Below, piece by piece: positions 1-8,164 of a stretch of DNA of 64,000 bases. Position numbers and translations under genes: made by a program. Under the pieces are notes generated by a model. That model was not told the DNA's origin. It searched no databases and was given only the letters and a program-made list of their open reading frames with translations. Origin of the DNA: Jiella marina (GTDB taxonomy: Bacteria > Pseudomonadota > Alphaproteobacteria > Rhizobiales > Rhizobiaceae); the NCBI RefSeq assembly GCF_024359545.1, contig NZ_JAKQZG010000010.1, forward strand, positions 62,001 to 126,000, in the 5' to 3' direction. Position 1 is the first letter of the stretch. The number at the start of each line of letters is the position of its first letter.

Positions 1-515
1 CAGGACTCGTTGCCCTCCTTCACCATGGCGACGGCGGTGCCGTTCGACAGCGCATCGGTGTCGTAGGTCCAGTGCAGGCCGGTCTCGGGCGCGCAACTCT
101 CATTGGTCAGGCTGTTCGACGCCGCACCATTGTTGATGTAGGCGACGCCCTTCTCGCTGGTGATCTCCTGGAGCGCGATGCCGACGCCGGAATTCGCGCC
201 GCCGAGAATGAGGTCGACATTCTCCTGGTCCGCCCATTCCCGGGCAATGTTGGAGCCGATATCCGCCTTGTTCTGATGGTCGGCGGAGACGAGTTCGACC
301 GGTGCGCCATTCACCTCGCCGCCCATTTCCTCGATCGCCATTTCGACGGCTGCGACGGAGCCCTGTCCGTCGAGGGCCGAATAGGCACCCGACATGTCGA
401 GGATCATGCCGATCTTCACCGCGTCATTGCTGATTCCGCCGCCGTCCTGGGCGTTGGCGGCCGTGGCGAGCGCAGTCGCGGCGCCGGCCATGAGAATCGT
501 CTTCATCAGTTTCAT
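1..515 (-). CDS. Branched-chain amino-acid-type ABC transporter substrate-binding protein, partial
   Basis: This is the N-terminal part of a periplasmic binding protein; the C-terminus lies beyond the window start. The start ATG at 515 is followed by a short signal peptide (MKLMKTILMAGAATALATAANAQ region). The mature part has the LivJ/LivK-type pattern VKIGMILDMSGAYS, then GSVAAVEMAIEEMGG, VELVSADHQNKAD and a segment ending in a ligand-loop-like GGANSGVG, all typical of the type I periplasmic-binding fold (Peripla_BP_6). It is downstream of livG and livF on the same strand, so it probably belongs to the same importer. A good AGGGAGGAAA ribosome site precedes the ATG. The ligand cannot be read from sequence; the upstream acyl-CoA genes suggest an organic or aromatic acid rather than an amino acid, which is an inference. 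Confidence 0.9.
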   Translation of the reverse strand, partial: MKLMKTILMAGAATALATAANAQDGGGISNDAVKIGMILDMSGAYSALDGQGSVAAVEMAIEEMGGEVNGAPVELVSADHQNKADIGSNIAREWADQENVDLILGGANSGVGIALQEITSEKGVAYINNGAASNSLTNESCAPETGLHWTYDTDALSNGTAVAMVKEGNES

Positions 516-564
516 GTGTTTCCTCCCTTGAAGGTTCATCCGTCGAACCGAAGTCCGAACTCTA

Positions 565-602
565 GAGCAGGATGCCAGCATGTTGAATTGCAGGACCTGC
601 TC
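565..602. repeat. Small inverted repeat between livF and the binding-protein gene
   Basis: Arms GAGCAGG (565-571) and CCTGCTC (596-602) flank a 24-base loop in the 148-base gap between the end of livF and the binding-protein start. There is no T-run, so an intrinsic terminator is not supported. It could be an mRNA-stabilising or attenuating stem that sets the level of the binding protein relative to the ATPases, or a chance hairpin. Confidence 0.35.
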
Positions 603-663
603 CAACTCCCTGTTTGTCGACATGACGCCATCGAAGACGTCATGAGCCTTCCGGCATCGTCAT

Positions 664-1368
664 TCAGACGCCGAGATAGCCGGTAATCTTCTCCCTGTTG
701 GCGGCAACCTCGTCCCGCTCGAAGCGGTCGACGACCTCGCCATGCTCGACAACATAGTGGCGGTCTCCCACCCGCTCGGCAAAACGGAAGTTCTGCTCGA
801 CCAGAAGGATCGTGAAGCCTTCCTCCCGAAGCTTGGTGATAATCTCACCGATCTTCTCGACGATGACGGGGGCAAGCCCTTCCGTCGGCTCGTCGAGAAG
901 CAGAAGCCGCGCGCCGGTTCTCAGGATCCGGGCGATGGCCAGCATCTGCTGTTCGCCGCCGGAGAGCTTGGTCCCCTGGCTGTTTCCACGGGTCTTCAGG
1001 ATCGGGAAGAGCTCGTAGACCCGCTCCGTGCTCATTCCGCCCTGGGCGATTTCCGGCGGCAGGAGCAGGTTTTCCTTCACGGTGAGCGAGGAAAAGATAC
1101 CCCGCTCCTCCGGGCAGAAGGCGATGCCGGAGCGCGCGATCTGATTCGCCGAGAGCTTGATGGTCTCTTTGCCCTCGTAGCGGACCGATCCGCTCCGCTG
1201 CTTCACCAGCCCCATGATCGAACGAAGCGTCGTCGTCTTGCCGGCGCCGTTGCGGCCCAGCAGCGTGACGATCTCGCCCTTGCCGACCTCGAAGCTCATG
1301 CCGTGGAGGATATGGCTTTCGCCGTACCAGCTCTGCAGTTGGTCGACGACAAGAAGCGGCTCAGCCAT
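664..1368 (-). CDS. livF: Branched-chain-type ABC transporter ATP-binding protein LivF
   Basis: This is a 234-residue cytoplasmic ATPase of the LivF type that powers uptake by a branched-chain-type ABC importer. The Walker A motif GRNGAGKTT, the signature LSGGEQQ and the Walker B segment LLLLDEPTEGLAP are intact, followed by the H-loop region ILLVEQNFRFA. I chose the ATG at 1368 (MAEPLLVVDQLQ), which overlaps the livG stop by 8 bases; a longer frame to 1491 would run into livG and has no homologous residues. The permease genes livH and livM are not in the window. They may lie beyond the left edge, after the binding protein. Confidence 0.92.
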   Translation of the reverse strand: MAEPLLVVDQLQSWYGESHILHGMSFEVGKGEIVTLLGRNGAGKTTTLRSIMGLVKQRSGSVRYEGKETIKLSANQIARSGIAFCPEERGIFSSLTVKENLLLPPEIAQGGMSTERVYELFPILKTRGNSQGTKLSGGEQQMLAIARILRTGARLLLLDEPTEGLAPVIVEKIGEIITKLREEGFTILLVEQNFRFAERVGDRHYVVEHGEVVDRFERDEVAANREKITGYLGV

Positions 1369-2119
1369 ACACTTCACCCATATAGGCCGACCGGACCTCG
1401 CGATTGTTGCTGACCTCGTCATAGGTCCCCTCGGCGAGCACGGCGCCGAGTTGGAGAACCGTGATCCGATCGGACAGATCGGCGACGACATTCAGATTGT
1501 GTTCGACCATCAGGACGGTGCGTCCCTTCGCCACCCGGCGGATGATCTCCGCCACGCGCGCGACGTCGCCCGTGCCCATGCCGGCCATCGGTTCGTCCAG
1601 CATCAGGACCTTCGGGTCCATGGCAAGCGTCGTGGCGAGCTCCAGAAGCCGCTTGCGGCCATAGGGAAGCTCGCTCGCCAGGCTCTTCTCGGAGCCTTCG
1701 AGGCCGACATCGGCGAGGATCGCGCGCGCGTCGTCGTTGAGCACGTCGAGGTCCGATTCGGGCTTCCAGAAGTGGTAGGAATTGTGCATCCGCCGCTGCA
1801 GGGCGACGCGGATGTTCTCGAGCAGCGTCAGATGCGGAAACACCGAGGAGATCTGAAAGCTGCGAATCGCACCGCGCCGCGCGATCTGCGCCGGCTTCTC
1901 CCCGGTGATGTCGACGCCATCGAGATGGATCGACCCGCTCGTCGGTTCGAGAAACTTGGTGATCAGGTTGAACATCGTGCTCTTGCCGGCGCCGTTCGGG
2001 CCGATCAAGGCATGTATGGTCCCTCGCTCGACATGCAGAGACACGCCGTCGACAGCCGTGAAGCCTTTGAAGGATTTCGTCAAATCACGCGTTTCGATCG
2101 CGTAATCCGTTTTCGGCAA
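1361..2119 (-). CDS. livG: Branched-chain-type ABC transporter ATP-binding protein LivG
   Basis: This is a 252-residue ATPase partner of LivF. It carries Walker A GPNGAGKST, a LivG-style signature LPYGRKRLLELA, and Walker B VLMLDEPMAGM, with the LivG C-terminal GxVLAEGTYDEV-type tail. The start chosen is TTG at 2119 because GGGAGGAG sits a few bases upstream and the conserved N-terminus (YAIETRDLTKSFKGFTAVD) begins just after it. Extending to 2194 would add residues that look non-coding. It begins about 125 bases after the kinase gene at 2245, so it could be read from the same upstream promoter or from its own. The mutual overlap with livF argues for translational coupling. Confidence 0.92.
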   Translation of the reverse strand: MPKTDYAIETRDLTKSFKGFTAVDGVSLHVERGTIHALIGPNGAGKSTMFNLITKFLEPTSGSIHLDGVDITGEKPAQIARRGAIRSFQISSVFPHLTLLENIRVALQRRMHNSYHFWKPESDLDVLNDDARAILADVGLEGSEKSLASELPYGRKRLLELATTLAMDPKVLMLDEPMAGMGTGDVARVAEIIRRVAKGRTVLMVEHNLNVVADLSDRITVLQLGAVLAEGTYDEVSNNREVRSAYMGEVYG

Positions 2120-2244
2120 GTGCTCCTCCCACAGAGTTGCCCGGATCGCAGGTCGGTTGGAGGTGATCCAACAGGAGTGCGACGTTAACGTCAAAGAAAA
2201 TCATGAAGCGGGACGATTTATCCCAGTTTCCGTGATCCAGCTGG

Positions 2245-3300
2245 CTATCGACCTTCAATGACCTCCCATCCCCGTTCGGCGAAACGTTCGGCCAGCGGGC
2301 CGTATCGCGCGGCCTGGGGATCGGCGGCATTGCCGGCCCGCGCGCGATCGGCAATGCCGACGAAGATGACAGCGAAGCGAAACAGCGAAAAGGCGAGATG
2401 GAACGGCGTCGGGGCCGGCATGCCCGGCAATGTCTGCCGATAGCGGTCGACGAACTCGGCCTCGCTCGGAATGCCAAGCGATTCGCGGTCGAGGCCGAGA
2501 ATGCCGCCATATTCGTCCGGCGCCGTGTGCCATGGCATGCAGCAGAAGGCGAGATCGGCCAGAGGGTGACCGATGGTCGAGAGCTCCCAGTCGAGGACTG
2601 CCGCGACCTTCGGTTCGCTCGGATGAAAGAGCAGATTGCCGACCCGGAAATCGCCATGGGCGATCCCGGCGCGCCCATCGTCCGGCGGCTGGTTCGCCTC
2701 CAGCCACTCGCCGAGCTTCTGAAGCCGCGGAATCGGCTTGCCGGTCGACGCGGCCAGCGCCCGGCTCCAGCGGCTGATCTGCCGGGCGAAATAGTCTCCG
2801 GGCTTGCCGAAGTCGCCAAGGCCAACGGCCTCGTGGTTGACGGCATGGAGCTTCGCCAGCGTCTCGGCGATCGAAAAATACATCTGGCGACGCTCGTCCG
2901 GCGAAGCTTCGTCCATCGCCGCTTCCATGAAAACGCGGCCGTCGACGCGCTCCATCAGATAGAAGGGCGTGCCGAGAAGCGCCGGATCGTCGTGATAGAG
3001 GATCGTCCGGGGCACCGGCACATCGGTCTTCGACAGCGCTTCGAGCACGCGATATTCGCGATCGACCGCATGCGCGCCCTTCAGGAGCTCGCCCGGCGGC
3101 TGCTTGCGCAGAACCATGCGGCGGGCGCCGTGGCTGACGAAGTAGGTCGGGTTGGACTGCCCGCCGCCGATGCGTTCGATTTCTCGCTGATCGGAATGCC
3201 CGAACCGCTCGTCGAGAAAGGCGAAGAAGGCGTCCGCATCGATGCCGAGGGCCGGGTCCGGTCCCGGTTTCTCGTCCACGTTCCTGCGCGTGTCACTCAT
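2245..3300 (-). CDS. APH-like kinase resembling the kinase domain of ACAD10/11 and LvaA
   Basis: This 351-residue protein belongs to the aminoglycoside-phosphotransferase-like kinase fold, in the branch related to the N-terminal half of vertebrate ACAD10/ACAD11. The catalytic loop HGDFRVGN is at residues 215-222 and the metal-binding segment VLDWELSTIGHPLADL follows at about 235-250. The nucleotide loop GGQSNPTY and the lysine in VLRKQPPG are near the N-terminus. Family knowledge: bacterial LvaA and the ACAD11 kinase domain phosphorylate the 4-hydroxyl of 4-hydroxyacyl-CoA. The gene overlaps the acyl-CoA ligase stop by 8 bases and lies in the same operon as an ACAD11-like dehydrogenase, which fits that role. 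Antibiotic resistance is unlikely in this context. The exact substrate is inferred. Confidence 0.85.
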   Translation of the reverse strand: MSDTRRNVDEKPGPDPALGIDADAFFAFLDERFGHSDQREIERIGGGQSNPTYFVSHGARRMVLRKQPPGELLKGAHAVDREYRVLEALSKTDVPVPRTILYHDDPALLGTPFYLMERVDGRVFMEAAMDEASPDERRQMYFSIAETLAKLHAVNHEAVGLGDFGKPGDYFARQISRWSRALAASTGKPIPRLQKLGEWLEANQPPDDGRAGIAHGDFRVGNLLFHPSEPKVAAVLDWELSTIGHPLADLAFCCMPWHTAPDEYGGILGLDRESLGIPSEAEFVDRYRQTLPGMPAPTPFHLAFSLFRFAVIFVGIADRARAGNAADPQAARYGPLAERFAERGWEVIEGR

Positions 3301-4903
3301 CGCCTGCGCCTTTCGATCTACCGGCTTCCTCGCGCAGCACGAATTTCTGGATCTTCCCCGTCGCCGTCTTCGGCAGTTCGCAGAAGGCCCAGGCGCGCGG
3401 GATCTTGAAGCCCGGAAGATGCTCCCGGCAGAACGCCGTATAGGCGGCTTCGTCGGGCCGGGTGCCCGGCTTCACCTCCACGAAGGCCATCGGGATCTCT
3501 CCCCATTTCTCGTCCGGCCGGGCAACAACCGCCGCCATCACAACATCCGGATGGCGCGAAAGCACGCTTTCGACCTCCAGCGAGGACACGTTCTCGCCGC
3601 CGGTGATGATCACGTCCTTGGCCCGATCCTTGATCTCGACATGGCCGTCCGGATGCATGACGGCGAGGTCGCCGGTGTGAAAGCCGCCGCCCGAAAAGGC
3701 TTCCTCGGTCGCCTCCGGGTTGCGGTAATAGCCGGCGAGAAGCGTGTTGCCGGACAGGAGGATCTCCCCGATCGTGGTCCCGTCCTTCGGGACATCGGCG
3801 CCATGCTCGTCCACGACGCGGATGCGGTTGGCGGTCGGATGGCGGATGCCCTGTCGGGCAAGCAGCTCGGCACGCTCCTCGACGGCGAGCCCGGTTTCGG
3901 CCTCGGCGAGCTCGCGCAGCGAGGTCGGGCCGTAGCATTCGGTCAGACCGTAGAGATGAATGAAGTCGAAGCCGAGCGCGTCCATCTGCTGGATGAGGCC
4001 CGCTGTCGGTGCTGCGCCGCCGGTCGCCACCGTGAGCCGTGCGGTCGGATCGCGCGTCTCCTTCGCCGGATGATTGATCAGCATGTAGAGAACGACGGGC
4101 GCGCAGGAGAGGTGGGTCGTGCCATGTTTCGCGATCGCCTCGAAGATCGCCTGCGGCTCGACCTTGTCGAGGCAGATATGGGTACCGCCCGCCGCCGTGA
4201 CCGCCCAAGTGTGGCACCAGCCATTGCAGTGGAACATCGGCAGCGTCCACAGATAGGCCGTGGCGCGGTCGAAACCAAGCGCCATGACGTTGCCAATGGC
4301 GTTGAGATAGGCGCCCCGATGGTGGAGCACGACGCCCTTCGGGTTGCCGGTCGTACCGGACGTATAGTTCAGCGCGATGGGCTGCCACTCGTCGGTAACG
4401 GCGGCGGTCAGATCGAACTCAGGCGCGGGTTCCCCGGCAAGCAGCGTCAGGCCTTGGCCGGTTTCACCATTCTCCGCGAACGTCTCGATCGGAACACCCG
4501 TATCCTCGGCGGCCCCGGTGGCGACGGATGCACAGGTCGGATCTGCCAGGATAAGCCGGCTTTCGGCATGGCCCAGAATGAAGGCGACGGCCGCCCGGTC
4601 GATCCGCGTATTGATCGAGTTCAGGACGGCACCGACCGCCGGCACCGCGTAGTGGGCGGCAAGCATTTCCGGACGGTTCGGGCACATGATGGAAACGACG
4701 TCGCCCGGCGCGACGCCGCGCTGTCTCAGATGAGCCGCCAGCCGCAGGACCGCGCCGTGAAACTCGCTCCATGTCCAGGAACGATCACGCCAGATGACCG
4801 CTGGCCGATCAGGATAGGTTGAAACGGCCCGCTCCAGAAAGTCGAGCGGCGTCAGCGGTCGGAAATTCGCCGAGCGAGGCGCCAGATGCGGCTCAAGACG
4901 CAT
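3293..4903 (-). CDS. AMP-forming acyl-CoA synthetase
   Basis: This 536-residue enzyme activates a carboxylic acid to its CoA thioester through an acyl-adenylate. The AMP-binding P-loop YTSGTTGNPKGVV, the motif LYGLTECYGP, the SGNTLLAGYYRNPEAT segment, the hinge region FHTGDLAVMHPDGHVEIKDRAKDVIITGGENVSS and the C-terminal lysine motif PKTATGKIQKFVLR are all intact. The ATG at 4903 is preferred because GGGAGAG lies at normal spacing; an ATG at 4924 has no clear ribosome site. It overlaps the acyl-CoA dehydrogenase end by 11 bases. In the Lva-type pathway this position is filled by LvaE, which makes the CoA ester of the 4-oxo or 4-hydroxy acid; here the chain length or ring nature of the substrate is not visible. 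Confidence 0.9.
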   Translation of the reverse strand: MRLEPHLAPRSANFRPLTPLDFLERAVSTYPDRPAVIWRDRSWTWSEFHGAVLRLAAHLRQRGVAPGDVVSIMCPNRPEMLAAHYAVPAVGAVLNSINTRIDRAAVAFILGHAESRLILADPTCASVATGAAEDTGVPIETFAENGETGQGLTLLAGEPAPEFDLTAAVTDEWQPIALNYTSGTTGNPKGVVLHHRGAYLNAIGNVMALGFDRATAYLWTLPMFHCNGWCHTWAVTAAGGTHICLDKVEPQAIFEAIAKHGTTHLSCAPVVLYMLINHPAKETRDPTARLTVATGGAAPTAGLIQQMDALGFDFIHLYGLTECYGPTSLRELAEAETGLAVEERAELLARQGIRHPTANRIRVVDEHGADVPKDGTTIGEILLSGNTLLAGYYRNPEATEEAFSGGGFHTGDLAVMHPDGHVEIKDRAKDVIITGGENVSSLEVESVLSRHPDVVMAAVVARPDEKWGEIPMAFVEVKPGTRPDEAAYTAFCREHLPGFKIPRAWAFCELPKTATGKIQKFVLREEAGRSKGAGDE

Positions 4904-6116
4904 TGCCGGCCTCTCCCGCGACATCCCAGCGCCAGAAATCCGTCCCCTGCTCGTTCAGATGGCGGTTGAGCACCATTTGATGGACTTCGTCCGCGCCGTC
5001 CACCAGCCGGGCTTGGCGGGCGTAGCGGTAGATCCATTCGAGCGGCGTATCCCTGGAATAGCCGCGCGCGCCATTGATCTGGATCGCCCGGTCCGCTGCC
5101 GTGTGCAGGAGGTTGGCGACATGGATCTTCGCCATCGACACCTCCTTCTGGGCATAGCCTCCGCGATCGATCTCCCAGGCCGCCTTCATGACCAGCATGC
5201 GCCCGATCTCGATCTGCATGGCGAGATCGCCGAGCATCAATTGCACGCTTTCCCGGTCGGCGAGTTTGATGCCGAAGCCCTCGCGCCGTGCCGCATAGTC
5301 CGAGCCGATCTCGACGCAGCGCTTGGCAAGGCCGAGCCAGCGCATGCAATGGGTGAGACGCGCCGGACCGAGCCGCGTCTGCACGACCTTGAGTCCGCGT
5401 CCTTCCTCCAGAAGGATGTTCTCGTTCGGGATGCGCAAACCGTCGAATTCCAGCTCGCAGTGGCCGCCATGTTCCTCCGGTCCCATGATCGGGATGCGGC
5501 GGAGAATGCGCCAGCCAGGTTGGTCGCGGTGGAACAGGAAGCAGGTGTGGCCGCGCCGCTTGTCGTCGCTGGTGCGGGCGAGCAGCAGGAAATGTTCGGC
5601 TGCCTCCGCCCCGGTGATGAACCATTTGCGGCCCGAAACGACCCATTCGTCGCCATCACGCACGGCCCGCGTCAGCATCATGCCCGGATCCGAGCCGCCG
5701 CCGGGCGCGGGCTCGGTCATTGCGAAGGCCGAGCGCACCTTGCCTCCGACGATCGGCTTCAGCCAGCGCTCTTTCTGCTCGGGCGTTCCCAGCGCTTCGA
5801 GCACCATCATGTTGCCGTCGTCGGGTGCAGCCGAATTGAATACGACGGGGCCGAAGATCGAGCGGTTCATGGTCTCGTAACTGACCGCCATGCCCATCTT
5901 GCCGAGACCACCGCCGCCGCTCTCGGGCTTCAGTTGCAGGCACCAGAGACCTCGCTCCCTGGCTTTTTCGCGAAGCTCGTGAAGCAGCGGTTCGACGATG
6001 TTTCCATGGCTGTCATAGGCCGCCGGGTCGGCCTCGTGCGGCATGATCTCGGTTTCGACGAAGGCGGCAATGCGCGATCGAATGGCTTCGAGTTCGGCCG
6101 GTATCGTGAAGTCCAT
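4893..6116 (-). CDS. ACAD11-like acyl-CoA dehydrogenase family protein
   Basis: This 407-residue flavoprotein has the acyl-CoA dehydrogenase fold, including FAMTEPAPGGGSDP (flavin and substrate contacts), SGRKWFITGA, and the C-terminal QINGARGYSRDTPLEWIYR-type segment. Several signatures match the ACAD10/11 and LvaC branch, not ordinary beta-oxidation enzymes: SAAPDDGNMMVL, EEHGGHCELEFD, and GRGLKVVQTRLGPARLTHCMR. In that branch the flavoprotein removes phosphate from a 4-phosphoacyl-CoA to give the enoyl-CoA. It is the first gene of a run of overlapping genes (dehydrogenase, ligase, kinase), so one transcript very likely makes all three. The gene begins at an ATG about 200 bases from the palindromic element at 6315. 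Confidence 0.9.
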   Translation of the reverse strand: MDFTIPAELEAIRSRIAAFVETEIMPHEADPAAYDSHGNIVEPLLHELREKARERGLWCLQLKPESGGGGLGKMGMAVSYETMNRSIFGPVVFNSAAPDDGNMMVLEALGTPEQKERWLKPIVGGKVRSAFAMTEPAPGGGSDPGMMLTRAVRDGDEWVVSGRKWFITGAEAAEHFLLLARTSDDKRRGHTCFLFHRDQPGWRILRRIPIMGPEEHGGHCELEFDGLRIPNENILLEEGRGLKVVQTRLGPARLTHCMRWLGLAKRCVEIGSDYAARREGFGIKLADRESVQLMLGDLAMQIEIGRMLVMKAAWEIDRGGYAQKEVSMAKIHVANLLHTAADRAIQINGARGYSRDTPLEWIYRYARQARLVDGADEVHQMVLNRHLNEQGTDFWRWDVAGEAGNAS

Positions 6117-6314
6117 GGCTCAGGCGTCCTCGTTGCCGAAGGCGGGAGCGAGCACGCACGTCGGGCATTCCGCGCTTTCGAAGCTGCGGGACATGGGAAC
6201 GGATTGCTGTCGGAATTTCGATCTGGTCTGCAAGAAGCGCCTCCCAACGCATCCTGTCGTCTCTCGGCTTTCGGAAGAGCGTTCTCTTCGCATGTGAGCC
6301 TTGCGAATGGCAAA

Positions 6315-6393
6315 CTAGTGGATCGAATTTGACATTCGACACCCTCTTGGTTTCGAGCGTCGCATCGAATGTCAAATTCGAAAAATCCACTAG
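6315..6393. repeat. Long inverted repeat with CTAGTGG ends
   Basis: The left arm runs CTAGTGGAT (6315-6323) then CGAATTTGACATTCGA (6324-6339). The right arm (6365-6393) is its reverse complement except for four extra bases between the two blocks. The loop is 25 bases. The arms contain TTGACA, so the element can also be read as two opposed promoter -35 boxes or as a regulator site. It lies in the divergent gap between the acyl-CoA dehydrogenase and the short-chain dehydrogenase. It could be a MITE-like insertion, an operator, or a transcript hairpin; sequence alone does not decide. Confidence 0.75.
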
Positions 6394-6410
6394 CCTCAAT
6401 AATCTACCCA

Positions 6411-6481
6411 GTGGTGTCTTAACCGAGACATTTGGTTCGGCGCCTGGCACAAACGGGGACCAAATGTCTCGGTCACACCAC
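6411..6481. repeat. Second long inverted repeat ending in CACCACTAG
   Basis: The left arm is GTGGTGT plus ACCGAGACATTTGGT (6411-6436, with four bases between the blocks). The right arm, 6459-6481, is the reverse complement with one base between the blocks. The loop is about 22 bases. The right end continues as CTAG, so this element and the one at 6315 together are bounded by CTAGTGG on the left and CCACTAG on the right. The pairing hints at one composite insertion of about 170 bases. No coding sequence was recognised inside it. Confidence 0.72.
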
Positions 6482-6567
6482 TAGTCGGCTCTTGCGAAAT
6501 GGCGACCGCGACGAATGTCGCAATCGCCATAGGTTGCTGGGTGTCGCGAGCACAGGAGAAGACCCCC

Positions 6568-7314
6568 ATGCATTTCGATCTATCCGGGAAAACGGCCCTG
6601 GTTACCGGCGCTTCCGGCGGCCTGGGTGCCCACGCCGCGCGGGTTCTGGCGATGGCTGGGGCAGCCGTCACGCTCGGTGCCCGCCGCGAGGGCGCCTTGT
6701 CCGAGGTGGTGGAGAGCATCGAAGGGGAGGGCGGAACGGCACGTGCAATTTCGCTCGACGTGACGGATGCAAAAAGCGTCGAGGCAGCCTTCGCGGGCGA
6801 GGCCTTCGACATCGTCATCAACAATGCCGGCGTCACCGCGACGACTTTTGCGATCGATCTTTCGGAAGACGAGTGGGACAAGATCCTCGACACGAATCTC
6901 AAGGGCGCGTTCCTGGTCGCGCAGGCCGCCGCGAAAGCCCTGAAGGCCGCCGGCAAAGGCGGCGCCATCGTCAACATCGCGTCCATTCTCGGTCTGCGTG
7001 TTGCGGCCGGACTCATGCCCTATGCGGTTTCCAAGGCGGGTCTTGTGCAGATGACGCGGGCGACGGCGCTCGAATGGGCGCGGTTCGGCATCCGCGTCAA
7101 TGCGCTCTGCCCCGGCTATATCGAGACCCCGCTCAATGCCGATTTCTTCGCGACCGATGCCGGCAAGGCGATGATCAAACGGATTCCCCAGCGTCGACTG
7201 GGCCAGGAAAGCGACCTCGACGGCGCGCTCCTGCTGTTGTGCTCCGATGCCGGCGCCTACATCACCGGCGCAGAGCTTGCCGTCGACGGCGGACATCTCG
7301 TCTCTTCGCTCTGA
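6568..7314 (+). CDS. Short-chain dehydrogenase/reductase (SDR)
   Basis: This 248-residue NAD(P)-dependent oxidoreductase has the SDR glycine motif TGASGGLGAH near residue 12, the NNAG motif (INNAGVT), a catalytic serine in NIASILG, and the catalytic YAVSK pair. The C-terminal GAELAVDGGHLVSSL is typical of FabG-like members. ATG 6568 has AGGAGA upstream at good spacing; an in-frame extension to 6499 has no support. It diverges from the dehydrogenase-ligase-kinase operon. In the Pseudomonas lva pathway an SDR (LvaD) reduces levulinyl-CoA to 4-hydroxyvaleryl-CoA, so a matching role as a 4-ketoacyl-CoA reductase is plausible but inferred. Confidence 0.88.
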   Translation: MHFDLSGKTALVTGASGGLGAHAARVLAMAGAAVTLGARREGALSEVVESIEGEGGTARAISLDVTDAKSVEAAFAGEAFDIVINNAGVTATTFAIDLSEDEWDKILDTNLKGAFLVAQAAAKALKAAGKGGAIVNIASILGLRVAAGLMPYAVSKAGLVQMTRATALEWARFGIRVNALCPGYIETPLNADFFATDAGKAMIKRIPQRRLGQESDLDGALLLLCSDAGAYITGAELAVDGGHLVSSL

Positions 7315-7396
7315 GCGACCGCGGAAACTGGAAAAGAACGGGCTCATCCTTCGCAAACGTTCGATGGAGCCTGCAATCCGCCCCTTGCATCGCTGG

Positions 7397-8164
7397 TCAG
7401 CCGATCGAAACCTGCATCCGCCGCTGGGCGACGTTGAACTCGGCCTGGAGATGAGCCTTCGCCTGCTCGCAGGCGGCCACCAGTGGCTGCCCCTGAGCGA
7501 GGCCGGCCGCGATCGCAGTTGCCAGCATGCAGCCGGTTCCACGTAGTCGAACGGGTACACGGGACGTTTCGAAGCGGACGGGCGGACAGTCCCGGCAAAA
7601 GAGGATGTCGGTCGCGACCGAGCCGTCGGCGTGGCCGCCCTTCACCAGAACAGCCCTCGCACCGCGATCCAGAATGTACCCCGCCTTGTCCTCGATCGAC
7701 GCTCCGGGCGGAAGGCCAAGCCTTTCCGCCATGAGGTCGAGTTCCGGCAGGTTGGGCGTGACAAGGTGAGTTCGCGGCAGCAATCGCTCGATCAGTCGTT
7801 CAAGCCCCGCCCTATCCAGCAGGAGTCCGCCCGCGCTTGCCGCGATCACCGGATCAAGCACGATCGGTCCCTCGAACCGTGCGAGCGCGCTTTCCACGGC
7901 TTCAATGGTCGCGGCATCACCGAGCATTCCGATCTTCACGGCCGCGACATGGCCGTCGGCCATCGCCAGAGCGATCTGTTCGGCCACAAGCTCCTGCGTC
8001 ATCTGGCAGACCGTTCCGACGCCGGCGTCGCTCTGGGCGGTCACGGCCGTCGCGGCAAGACGGGCGGTGACGTCCAAGGCCGAGGCCGCGCGGATATCGG
8101 CGGCAAGTCCGGCGCCTCCGGAAGAGTCGGTTCCACCGATCGCGAGGATGGTCGGTCGAGTCAT
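7397..8164 (-). CDS. thiD: Hydroxymethylpyrimidine/phosphomethylpyrimidine kinase ThiD
   Basis: This 255-residue ribokinase-fold enzyme phosphorylates the thiamin pyrimidine HMP to HMP-P and HMP-PP. The N-terminus ILAIGGTDSSGGAGLAADI carries the substrate and nucleotide loop, KIGMLGD the pyrimidine contacts, and RGTGCMLATA the catalytic GTGC anion hole. ATG 8164 overlaps the thiE stop by four bases; longer frames invade thiE. It is the last gene of the thi operon. Its stop faces the SDR gene stop across 82 bases with no obvious terminator. Confidence 0.93.
   Translation of the reverse strand: MTRPTILAIGGTDSSGGAGLAADIRAASALDVTARLAATAVTAQSDAGVGTVCQMTQELVAEQIALAMADGHVAAVKIGMLGDAATIEAVESALARFEGPIVLDPVIAASAGGLLLDRAGLERLIERLLPRTHLVTPNLPELDLMAERLGLPPGASIEDKAGYILDRGARAVLVKGGHADGSVATDILFCRDCPPVRFETSRVPVRLRGTGCMLATAIAAGLAQGQPLVAACEQAKAHLQAEFNVAQRRMQVSIG

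Noticed and set aside
2245-3300. Aminoglycoside resistance phosphotransferase
   Set aside because: The fold is shared, but the sequence and the operon partners fit the ACAD11/LvaA kinase branch.
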